DNA of 11,142 bases from Bacilli bacterium. Lineage in GTDB: Bacteria > Bacillota_I > Bacilli_A > RF39 > UBA660. This document shows, in pieces, positions 1 through 7,817 of this stretch; position 1 is the stretch's first letter; each line of letters begins with the position of its first letter. A program made the translations under genes and the position numbers. The DNA lies in contig JAEDKN010000034.1 of NCBI GenBank assembly GCA_016295795.1, positions 1 to 11,142 of the forward strand, read 5' to 3'. The notes beneath the pieces were generated by a model, which did no database searches, was not told the DNA's origin, and saw only the letters and a program-made list of their open reading frames with translations.

Positions 1-13
1 CGAATTAAATTCG
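1..13 (-). terminator. possible cut-off terminator hairpin after ppaC
   Basis: A 13-nt inverted repeat (CGAATT, one central base, AATTCG) begins 10 nt after the ppaC stop codon and touches the window edge. On the minus strand it is preceded by AAAGT. A full terminator would therefore continue with ACTTT and a T run outside the window. The short AT-rich stem could equally be chance, and no T tract can be seen. Confidence 0.25.
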
Positions 14-22
14 ACTTTACAC

Positions 23-1642
23 TTATTTTTTCTCCAAAACTTCTATTATAGAAGGAACAATTTGTTTTTTTCTTGACACTATATCTTTAAAATAATAACC
101 TTGAGTTAAATCTTCAACATTGAAACTATCTTCTAAAATATGTTTTGCCTTATCATTAAATAATATATAAGAACCATTTTTCATTACGTCTGTTATAAAT
201 AAAGCAACTACCACATAATCATTATTCGCAGATGTTGTATTCAATAATTCAATCGTTTTATTCACATCAAGTTTCAAGCTATTATAATCAGTTGTAAATA
301 TTTGACCGATTCCTGCTTCTATATTACCAACTTTAAATACTTTAAAGTCACTAAATAGTATTTGTTCTAAACTCTTTCCACGAATTGATGAACCTGCCTT
401 AAACATTTCCATTCCGTATTTTTCATAATCTACTCCAGCAATTTTACTAAGTCTTAAAACTGCTTGCTTATCAAATTGAGTTGTCGTAGGCGATTTTAAA
501 AGTAGCGTATCAGAAATTATTCCGGATAACATGATTCCAGCAATTTCTTTTGGAATCGGAAAATTGTTTTCCTCATATATTTGATGAATTATGGTATTAG
601 TACTTCCTACAGCCATAGTTCTAAAAGTTATTGGAGAAGACGTTGAAAACGTTCCTAATCTATGATGATCTATTACTTCCATTATATCGGACTCTTCTAT
701 CCCATCAACACTTTGAGCGACTTCATTATGATCTACTAAAATTACTTTTTTCTTGTTTTTATCATTTATATCTACAAGTCTTATAAATCCTGAACAATTA
801 TTTTTTTTATCAACAATTGGATAATTAGTATGCTTAGTTTCATTACTTATTTCTATAAAATCACTTAAATAATCATTTTCATCAAACTTTATTGGATCTT
901 TAGTCAATATTATATCTTCAATATAATTACTTAGATTTATCAACTTGGTTGTATGAAAAGTATCATAATTTGTCTTTATTATGTTAACTTTATTTTTCTT
1001 AGCAATCAGTAAATGATCTTCCTTTATTTCAGCATCTCCTACAGCTATTATCATTTTTACAGAAGAATTTACTGCATACTCCAATATACTATGACGATCG
1101 CCAACTATTAAAATAGTATTTTTATTTAAATCAATATTATTTAAGAAAGTTGTACTTCTATAAGAAGCAGTTAAGATATTTCCTTCTATTTCATTATCAA
1201 ACCTTAATACTTCTTCTGCTTTCAGACAATCTAGAATGTTTTCATATGAAGTTTTTAATTTTATAAAGTTACCTTCTATAAAGTATGAAGATATATCATT
1301 TAGAGTTATAATTCCCACTAATTTATTTTTGTTATCTACTACAGGAGCTCCACTCAACTTTTCACTTTTTAAAATATCATAGCACTTTTTTATAGAGAAA
1401 TTTTTATTTATTATTGTCTGATTATAATTAATATCTTTTATTTGAGTTTTTACATCATTTAAATATTCGGGATATTCTACATTGAAATAATTAAGTGCAA
1501 ATTTCGTTTCATTATTTAACCTTCCCAAAACCTTTGCCTCTGCATCAAATCCTTGTTTTCTCTTTAAATAAGCAAGTGAAATTGCCGAAGTTACAGAATC
1601 AGTATCAGGCTTTTTATGTCCAAATATATATATCTTACCCAT
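23..1642 (-). CDS. ppaC: CBS/DRTGG-regulated manganese-dependent inorganic pyrophosphatase (family II)
   Basis: Hydrolyses pyrophosphate to two phosphates in the cytoplasm, pulling PPi-releasing syntheses forward. The 539-residue protein has a DHH domain with HKKPDTDS at the N-terminus (H9, D13, D15), VDHN (303-306), DHH (325-327) and a D in SGIISDT (378). A DHHA2 domain follows, ending in the substrate-binding SRKKQ (523-527). Between the first DHH strand and VDHN lies a regulatory insert of about 220 residues: CBS (about 75-125), DRTGG (about 150-240, with GDRHS at 181-185) and CBS (about 245-297). This is the layout of CBS-PPases, in which adenine nucleotides binding the CBS pair change activity. 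It makes the protein much longer than the roughly 310 residues of plain family II enzymes. The ATG at 1642 is chosen over a GTG at 1651 because the GTG lies inside the AAGGGTGA ribosome site. It is the last gene of the addBA unit, 13 nt after addA. Confidence 0.93.
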   Translation of the reverse strand: MGKIYIFGHKKPDTDSVTSAISLAYLKRKQGFDAEAKVLGRLNNETKFALNYFNVEYPEYLNDVKTQIKDINYNQTIINKNFSIKKCYDILKSEKLSGAPVVDNKNKLVGIITLNDISSYFIEGNFIKLKTSYENILDCLKAEEVLRFDNEIEGNILTASYRSTTFLNNIDLNKNTILIVGDRHSILEYAVNSSVKMIIAVGDAEIKEDHLLIAKKNKVNIIKTNYDTFHTTKLINLSNYIEDIILTKDPIKFDENDYLSDFIEISNETKHTNYPIVDKKNNCSGFIRLVDINDKNKKKVILVDHNEVAQSVDGIEESDIMEVIDHHRLGTFSTSSPITFRTMAVGSTNTIIHQIYEENNFPIPKEIAGIMLSGIISDTLLLKSPTTTQFDKQAVLRLSKIAGVDYEKYGMEMFKAGSSIRGKSLEQILFSDFKVFKVGNIEAGIGQIFTTDYNSLKLDVNKTIELLNTTSANNDYVVVALFITDVMKNGSYILFNDKAKHILEDSFNVEDLTQGYYFKDIVSRKKQIVPSIIEVLEKK

Positions 1643-1655
1643 TTCCTTCACCCTT

Positions 1656-4600
1656 TTAATTCTTATTTATTTCTTCTAGTTTACCAGAAAATATTGAATA
1701 AAGATAGGTCTTTACTTCTTTATTAGTTCTAGTTTTTATGTACTCTTTATAGCTGTTAAGCTGATTAATATATGCTTCATCTATAATATTGTTTAACTTG
1801 TAATCAATAATTTTTATTTCATCATCATAAACTAACATTAAATCTATAATTCCGTGACCACTATTATATCCATCATTATACATAAATTCGTACTCTTTGT
1901 ATATAGAACAAGAAGAAAAATCCAAATTTGTATGCAAAAAATTATTAATATAATTATGGTACTCTTTATCTATTTTAGTAAAATCAGGATTATTAAAATC
2001 TAAACATTCTAAGTAGTAATGAATTTTGGTACCAAGTTGCATTTTCTTCCTTGTGGAATTAAAAAATAACGAAGGAGAATCTTTTGAAAACTTTTTTTCT
2101 TCTATTAAATTGTTTTCTATTTCCAATTTTCTTACCACTACTTTTTTATCTGTTTTTTTAATTAACTCATCATAATTTATATCTTTTATTAAATTGTAAT
2201 CCTTACTTAGCTCTACCTTATTTAAATCTACATCAACTATATATTCTTCTATTTCTTTATAAACGCTATTTAATATATCTAAAAATGATTTATAGTTTAA
2301 TCTAGCTTCATTACTATTTAAAGTTTTATCCTCTATTTCCCCTACTAATATCATTTTTTCCCTGCATCTAGTAAGAGCTACATAGAAAAGTCTTATTTTC
2401 TCGCTTATTTCTTCTTTTATATAATCAGTTTTAAATAAATAATTATATATAGTCTTATTTATTCCTTCTTTGAAATATGGTGATATGATTCCATATTTAT
2501 TATCAAATATGAATTTATCTTTAGTATCAGATATGTTAAATGTTGAATATATTCCGGTATAATAACATATTGGATATTCTAGTCCTTTTGACTTATGAAT
2601 AGTCATTATCTTGACACTATCAAGACTATTTTCACTTATAGATACCTTAATACTAAAGTCATCTTCTACAAGTTTTGTTAGATAGTCATAAAATGCTTCA
2701 ATATCATAATCCATATCTTCGCTATTACCGGCTAAATTATAAATATATTCTAATCTTATTATGCTATTTTGAACATTTCCTACGTTTATTAATTTCTCAT
2801 AGAATTTAAATTTTTCTACTATAGTAGCAACTAATGTCTTAATTGATAGATTATCATAATCTTTATTTATTTCTTGTACTATCTTTATAATGTCACTATC
2901 TTCATAATTCTTATTTTCTAAATAATCAAATATTTTAGAGTCTTCATAATTAAACAAATAACTTCTAGCAATCGATATAAAATTATATCTAAAATCAAGA
3001 TCAAATTCTTTTTTATAATATTTTATTATAAGTCCTATTATATTCTTTATAATTAATAAATCATTACTATCAGTAATAGAAGTGTCTGTATATTTTGTAA
3101 GAGGAATATTCATATATTCAAATATTTTCTTGTACAAATCAAACTTTGTTGCCCTGTCCATCAATATAACAAAATCGCTATATTTGGAATCTCTAAGTAT
3201 TCCCTCTTCTTTGTCAAAAACTTTATAATGAGTATTTATTTTGTTTTTTATATCAGATGCAACTATAAATGCTTCTATTTCATCTCTAGTAAAATTTTTC
3301 CCTTTTTCATACTTGTAGTTATATATTTCAAAGTTTTCATTTTGAGTAGTTTTTCCTTCTTCTAAATACATATTATTACCAAATATCATTTGATGTGATT
3401 TAGAATAATCTGCGCCTCCAATTGCATCATCCATGATAATATTAAATATTATATTTATATTATCAAGAGTTTCTTTTCTTGATCTAAAATTTTTATTTAG
3501 GTCTATTTTATATCCACTAAATCCTTTTGAATAATTATCATACTTATTTTTAAATATATATGGATTGGCATTTCTAAATCTATAGATTGACTGTTTTATA
3601 TCTCCCACCATATAAACATTATTATTTTGTATAAGTGATATAAACTTTTCTTGTAAATCAGAAGTGTCTTGATATTCATCAACCATAATTTCCTGAAAAT
3701 TATTCTTTATTTCATTACAAATATTAGGATTTTCTATAAGTATTCTTATTGCCATTTTACTTATATCGTTAAACTCATATACATTGTTTTTCTTCTTGAA
3801 ATCATCTAACTTTTTACTTAATAGCTTCACTATTTTTATAATAGATCTAACATATACTTCTGTACTTGTTATTCCTTCTTTTATTTCTTTGGTATCTTCA
3901 TATATACAAATACTTTTTAGCTCTTTTATAACAGAAGAAATATCTTCTTTGTATTTTTTTGCCTCTTCGCTACTATTTCTTGGAATATTTGGCATTTTAA
4001 CGTTAAGAGATAATTTTAACGATTCATAGTTATCAGAAGATATTATAGGATTTAAAGTATCCATTAATATTTCTATATAATCAGATTCAACATAGTTTGC
4101 CAAAATTTCAACTAATGAATCTATCTTCTTTTTCTTAGAATTTAATATATTTACAAATAATTCTATATCGTGATTTATCTTTTCATCATTATAGAATTTA
4201 TCAAAATAATTATCTAAATATTCTAATTTATCATATAACAAATCTAATTTATCATTTATATTTAATATATATTTTTTTATGTCCTTATCGCTTTTTATAC
4301 AAAAATCTTCAATTAATTTTAAGAAATCACTATCTTCTTGTTCATACAAATCATCAAATATATTATCTATTATTTTACTCTTCTCGCAATATATAACACT
4401 TGCATCTATTATTTTTATGTTTTTACTTACGTTTAACAAATAATAATATTTTTTTACTAGAGAAAGACTATAACTATCAAAGGTGGTAATATATGCTTCT
4501 TCTATCAAATCAAGTTGACGTTCTAGTGATATATCTTTCTTTATCGCAGCTCTAATTCGTTCTTTCATCTCTTTTGCAGCTGCGTTTGTGAAAGTTAAAA

Positions 4601-4754
4601 TAAGTAGCCTATCTATATCAATATTATTTTTTAGTTTTCTAATTACTCTTTCCGTTAAAACTGCAGTTTTACCACTTCCTGCACCTGCGGATACAATTAT
4701 ATTAGTTCCCTCTTTATCTATAGCTTCCTGTTGTTCGTTAGTCCATCTAGGCAT
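1656..4754 (-). CDS. addA: ATP-dependent helicase/nuclease subunit A (AddA)
   Basis: UvrD-type 3'-5' helicase and nuclease of the AddAB complex, which resects double-strand breaks for RecA loading. The 1032-residue protein shows a Q motif (WTNEQQ, 4-9), Walker A AGAGSGKT (23-30), motif Ia LTFTNAAAKEM, Walker B VDEYQDT (358-364), motif III GDIKQSIYRFR (384-394), motif IV NFRSR (422-426), motif V TIHKSKGLE (718-726) and motif VI FYVALTR (790-796). The C-terminal PD-(D/E)XK nuclease has H912, D971 in GIIDL, DYK (984-986) and Q998, so both activities look intact. It is about 200 residues shorter than B. subtilis AddA (length recalled, about 1230). The loss seems to lie in linker regions, not in motifs. 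The start ATG has AGGAGG 8 nt upstream; a GTG at 4763 overlaps that site and is rejected. The start overlaps the end of addB by 8 nt, which suggests coupled translation of the two subunits. Confidence 0.96.
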   Translation of the reverse strand: MPRWTNEQQEAIDKEGTNIIVSAGAGSGKTAVLTERVIRKLKNNIDIDRLLILTFTNAAAKEMKERIRAAIKKDISLERQLDLIEEAYITTFDSYSLSLVKKYYYLLNVSKNIKIIDASVIYCEKSKIIDNIFDDLYEQEDSDFLKLIEDFCIKSDKDIKKYILNINDKLDLLYDKLEYLDNYFDKFYNDEKINHDIELFVNILNSKKKKIDSLVEILANYVESDYIEILMDTLNPIISSDNYESLKLSLNVKMPNIPRNSSEEAKKYKEDISSVIKELKSICIYEDTKEIKEGITSTEVYVRSIIKIVKLLSKKLDDFKKKNNVYEFNDISKMAIRILIENPNICNEIKNNFQEIMVDEYQDTSDLQEKFISLIQNNNVYMVGDIKQSIYRFRNANPYIFKNKYDNYSKGFSGYKIDLNKNFRSRKETLDNINIIFNIIMDDAIGGADYSKSHQMIFGNNMYLEEGKTTQNENFEIYNYKYEKGKNFTRDEIEAFIVASDIKNKINTHYKVFDKEEGILRDSKYSDFVILMDRATKFDLYKKIFEYMNIPLTKYTDTSITDSNDLLIIKNIIGLIIKYYKKEFDLDFRYNFISIARSYLFNYEDSKIFDYLENKNYEDSDIIKIVQEINKDYDNLSIKTLVATIVEKFKFYEKLINVGNVQNSIIRLEYIYNLAGNSEDMDYDIEAFYDYLTKLVEDDFSIKVSISENSLDSVKIMTIHKSKGLEYPICYYTGIYSTFNISDTKDKFIFDNKYGIISPYFKEGINKTIYNYLFKTDYIKEEISEKIRLFYVALTRCREKMILVGEIEDKTLNSNEARLNYKSFLDILNSVYKEIEEYIVDVDLNKVELSKDYNLIKDINYDELIKKTDKKVVVRKLEIENNLIEEKKFSKDSPSLFFNSTRKKMQLGTKIHYYLECLDFNNPDFTKIDKEYHNYINNFLHTNLDFSSCSIYKEYEFMYNDGYNSGHGIIDLMLVYDDEIKIIDYKLNNIIDEAYINQLNSYKEYIKTRTNKEVKTYLYSIFSGKLEEINKN

Positions 4755-7146
4755 TATCTTCACCTCCTAGAAAATCTAGAGATTCATTTTTAGGATACTT
4801 AATAAAATCCTTTTCATTTCTATAACATATATCTTTAAATTTACAGAAATTACATCCAACTTTTTCTAACCCAATCTGTTTTGGATTTATAGAGAAATTA
4901 CCAGATAAAATATTATCTCTAGCTTCATCTATTTTAGAATCTACTACGTTTATTAAATTTTCTATTTGTCTATTATTCAAGACTTTTGCATATGTATAAA
5001 ATCCTTTACTGGTTGTTTTCATCGATTTTACAAACTTACTATTTTCATAATCAGGTATAAATACCTCTAAATCTGATATATCATCTGTTGAGTACCCTTC
5101 TAGTTTTAAATTATCATATTTTTGTTCTAAATATGTTTTATTAACAGAAAAGTTTATTTCATTTGATAAGATTTTTTGTAAATAAAATCCTGTAAACTTA
5201 ACATTATTAAAAAGATTACTATTTTTGGTTAAATACAAATAAATAGGAAGTTGCATGCCTAAACCATATACAACATTGTAAAGATCTATACTTGTATTAC
5301 CTGTTTTATAGTCTATTATACTAACCAAAGTTTTTTCTTTTTCTTTATACATTATCTTATCGACAACACCAGTAAAAACAACAGGAATTATACTAGTTTT
5401 ATCTATATTGATTTTATGTTCTAATAATAATTTAGTAAGACCTGTTTCATCCTGTAATTTTTTCACTTGTTCTATAACTAATTTAAGTTCTTTTTTCAAT
5501 TTTTTTAAGAAGAACTTGTTGGCTGGGGTAAGTTCTAACATCTTAATATACTTCTCATATTCATAATCATAATCAAAATCTTTTTTGAAACAGATAGATA
5601 AAATATAATGAAATAAATTTCCTATTGTAGTGTTAAAATTTTCTTCATATTTATCTAGTTTCAAAAGATTTGTTAAATAATACTTAAAAGCACAATGAAA
5701 ATAATTATCAATATGTGTATAGGATAATGTCAATTTGGGACTAAGTTTATTTAATAATTTATTGTTATCTATTCCAGTAAATGAATTATTATATGACAGA
5801 TAATCTATATTAAAATTACTATATAATAGTATTAACTCATCACTTTTTATACCATACTTTATAAAATCATCTAATCTCTTTGCAAGCGACAGTTCTGTTG
5901 CTTTACTAGAGAAGATTTTTGAATAATCAACTAATGGATATATTTTATTATAGTCTAACTCATTAACTAAATTTGATATCATAAATTCTTCATTTATTGA
6001 TTTTAATTTGCAAGTTATAGTTAGATTTTCTATTTTATTTATAGAAGAAATAATGCTTTGTTTTTCTAGTTTATTTTTTTCAACAGTTTTGGATAAAAGT
6101 AAATTATATTTTTCTTTCAAATAATCACTTATATAGTCATCATCTTTAAAGAAAGACGGAATACTCCCTTGATTAAATCCTAATAAAAATATATAGTCAT
6201 CATTTTCAAATATATTATTATTTATGTTTACCAGTTCTATTTGATTTTTTTTCTTTTGTGGAATTAACTTTGTTTGTTTTATTTCTTGTAATACTGCATT
6301 AAATACCACATCAAATGGATAATCTCCTAAATCATTGTATTTATTAGATATTTTAAATAGAGCATTATGTATATATAAATTGTTGTAATTACTCATATCA
6401 AACTCCACTTTTGTTATTTCAAGAGCTGCGAAAAATGATCTAGATTCTTCTAATAATGATAAAAACTTCTTAGTAATAGGTGCAGAATATATATAATTAT
6501 CAGAAAAAGCAACGGGTATATTATAAAGATTTGAAAAAACACGTATTGTATATAAATATTCATCACTAACGTTTGCTAGTTTTATTTTATTTATATCTAC
6601 TCCATTATCGATAAGTTTTGAAATTTCATTAAATACAAACTCTACTTCTTTTTCTAGAGTATCTAATATATATACGTCATGTTTTTTATTGGTAAATTCA
6701 TCATCTATAACTATTGCATTTATAGAATCTAACATATTTTTATAGAATTTATCTATTTTAGAGTATCCATAAACAATTATTTTTTTTCTTTTTATATAAT
6801 CAATAAACATTTCATCAAAAAGCAAAAGATTCTTTGATATCAACTCTTTTTTTATCTTTGATAAAAAGGATAATTTTTCATTATCGTAAGAATCCTCTTC
6901 TATATAATATAAGTTTTCTAGAATTTCATCGGCAGTATCCTTATTTAAGGAATAATTGCTCATCAAATATAAAACCGCATTAACATCATAAGAAAAATAA
7001 ACATGTTCTCTTAGTTCTTCTAATGACATTATTTTATAATTTAAGAATTCACTTTCATGATTAAAATGTTCTAGAATCTTAAATCTAATACTATTTGGAA
7101 TAATAAGTAATACTTCTTCATATTTTGAAAAATTCAATGTTTTCAT
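4747..7146 (-). CDS. addB: ATP-dependent helicase/nuclease subunit B (AddB/RexB type), compact form
   Basis: Partner of AddA in the break-processing AddAB complex; in the family AddB supplies Chi recognition and a second nuclease. The C-terminal PD-(D/E)XK domain is clear: GNLFHYIL (509-516, H513), GVVDKI (D596), IDYKTG (D612, K614) and Q632. Four cysteines in the AddB iron-sulfur arrangement frame it: C485 (FHCAFKY) and C765-x2-C768-x5-C774. The helicase-like half carries LLGFNQGSIPSFF (321-333), typical of AddB. At 799 residues it is about 370 shorter than B. subtilis AddB (recalled). It begins directly at the strand LLIIPNSIRF, so the N-terminal Walker A segment found in Bacillus AddB is missing, and an in-frame TAG 15 nt before the ATG excludes a longer start. 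AAGGAG lies 6 nt before the ATG. It is first in the unit and overlaps addA by 8 nt. The missing ATP loop resembles RexB-type subunits, so RexB is the alternative name. Confidence 0.9.
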   Translation of the reverse strand: MKTLNFSKYEEVLLIIPNSIRFKILEHFNHESEFLNYKIMSLEELREHVYFSYDVNAVLYLMSNYSLNKDTADEILENLYYIEEDSYDNEKLSFLSKIKKELISKNLLLFDEMFIDYIKRKKIIVYGYSKIDKFYKNMLDSINAIVIDDEFTNKKHDVYILDTLEKEVEFVFNEISKLIDNGVDINKIKLANVSDEYLYTIRVFSNLYNIPVAFSDNYIYSAPITKKFLSLLEESRSFFAALEITKVEFDMSNYNNLYIHNALFKISNKYNDLGDYPFDVVFNAVLQEIKQTKLIPQKKKNQIELVNINNNIFENDDYIFLLGFNQGSIPSFFKDDDYISDYLKEKYNLLLSKTVEKNKLEKQSIISSINKIENLTITCKLKSINEEFMISNLVNELDYNKIYPLVDYSKIFSSKATELSLAKRLDDFIKYGIKSDELILLYSNFNIDYLSYNNSFTGIDNNKLLNKLSPKLTLSYTHIDNYFHCAFKYYLTNLLKLDKYEENFNTTIGNLFHYILSICFKKDFDYDYEYEKYIKMLELTPANKFFLKKLKKELKLVIEQVKKLQDETGLTKLLLEHKINIDKTSIIPVVFTGVVDKIMYKEKEKTLVSIIDYKTGNTSIDLYNVVYGLGMQLPIYLYLTKNSNLFNNVKFTGFYLQKILSNEINFSVNKTYLEQKYDNLKLEGYSTDDISDLEVFIPDYENSKFVKSMKTTSKGFYTYAKVLNNRQIENLINVVDSKIDEARDNILSGNFSINPKQIGLEKVGCNFCKFKDICYRNEKDFIKYPKNESLDFLGGEDNA
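4763..4768 (-). promoter_or_regulatory. ribosome binding site of addA (decides the start)
   Basis: AGGAGG lies within the last codons of addB, 8 nt before the ATG at 4754. Its last G is also the first base of an in-frame GTG at 4763, so the GTG cannot be the start. The true N-terminus is MPRWTNEQQ. Confidence 0.85.
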
Positions 7147-7165
7147 GAGTATCTCCTTCTACATA

Positions 7166-7174
7166 ATTTTAACA
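7166..7174 (-). promoter_or_regulatory. possible extended -10 promoter for addB-addA-ppaC
   Basis: The minus strand reads TGTTAAAAT, a TGn extension plus TAAAAT (5 of 6 to TATAAT), between the queH terminator and the addB ribosome site. No good -35 is seen; the place it should occupy is the T tract of the terminator. Transcription would begin near 7159, leaving about a 13-nt leader. The terminator upstream makes a promoter here necessary unless readthrough serves the unit. Confidence 0.4.
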
Positions 7175-7183
7175 TTTATTGCG

Positions 7184-7210
7184 AAAAAAAAACACTCTAT
7201 TCGAGCGTTT
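7184..7210 (-). terminator. rho-independent terminator of the clpX-like/queH unit
   Basis: On the minus strand AAACGCTC (7210-7203), a 5-nt loop GAATA and GAGTGTTT (7197-7190) form an 8-bp stem with one G-T pair, followed by at least six further T (7189-7184). The first two bases of the stem are the last two of the queH TAA stop codon, so the hairpin starts at the end of the gene. Confidence 0.8.
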
Positions 7211-7817
7211 ATTTATTTTTTTTCTTAGAATATACACAGCCACAGTAGTCTTGACGATATAAATTGTAAACCTTAGACAATTCTATACTTCTTTTATAAC
7301 CATTTTTCTTCTTAAAATCAGCATGTAAATATTTGACATTATATTCTTTTTCTAATAGTTCACCTATTTCATTTAATTTTATAGCATTCTTATAAGGACT
7401 AATAGAAAGAGTTGTTGTAAAATAATCAAAATTATGATTTTTCGCATAAATAACTGACTCTCTTAGCCTTAACTCATAACATTTAAAACAACGTTTCCCG
7501 CCTTCAAGCTCGTCACGCAATCCATCTATAGCATCTTCAAAATCACTATTTCTATACCCAACATTAACTAGATCTACATCACTACAAGAAGGCATTTCTT
7601 TTATGAGTTTATCAAGCTCATTATATCTTTTATCAAATTCTTCTTCTGGATATATATTAGGGTTGTAATATAAAATAGTTATTTTAAAATATTTAGTTAA
7701 ATATTCCAACACATAAGATGAACAAGGTGCGCAACACGCATGTAATAAAAGTGTTGGCTTGGTTTTACAATCTTTAATTTTATTTATAACCTCATCCATT
7801 AAAAGCTGATAATTCAT
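7209..7817 (-). CDS. queH: epoxyqueuosine reductase QueH
   Basis: Reduces epoxyqueuosine to queuosine, the last step in making the wobble base of tRNAs with GUN anticodons. QueH (formerly DUF208) is the cobalamin-independent enzyme that replaces QueG. The 202-residue protein carries the family's cysteine pattern: HACCAPC (C28, C29, C32), RCFKC (C110, C113) and YCGC (C192, C194), which serve an iron-sulfur cluster and other metal or redox roles. Other family features are YYNPNIYPEEE (50-60) and TTTLSISPYKN (134-144). The length is usual. The first ATG is preferred: a GGGATGAGAG ribosome site lies just upstream, while the inner ATG at 7799 has none. The start overlaps the end of the ClpX-like gene by 26 nt in another frame, so the two are probably translationally coupled. 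No other queuosine genes are in the window. Confidence 0.93.
   Translation of the reverse strand: MNYQLLMDEVINKIKDCKTKPTLLLHACCAPCSSYVLEYLTKYFKITILYYNPNIYPEEEFDKRYNELDKLIKEMPSCSDVDLVNVGYRNSDFEDAIDGLRDELEGGKRCFKCYELRLRESVIYAKNHNFDYFTTTLSISPYKNAIKLNEIGELLEKEYNVKYLHADFKKKNGYKRSIELSKVYNLYRQDYCGCVYSKKKNK

Noticed and set aside
3784..4029. Plus-strand open frame of 81 codons, rich in F, L, S and I
   Set aside because: It lies wholly inside addA on the other strand, is low-complexity hydrophobic as expected from reversed AT-rich code, and has no convincing ribosome site.
4588..4770. Plus-strand open frame of 60 codons over the addA Walker A region
   Set aside because: It is antisense to the conserved AddA N-terminus and the addB/addA junction; its apparent hydrophobic composition is a by-product of that code.
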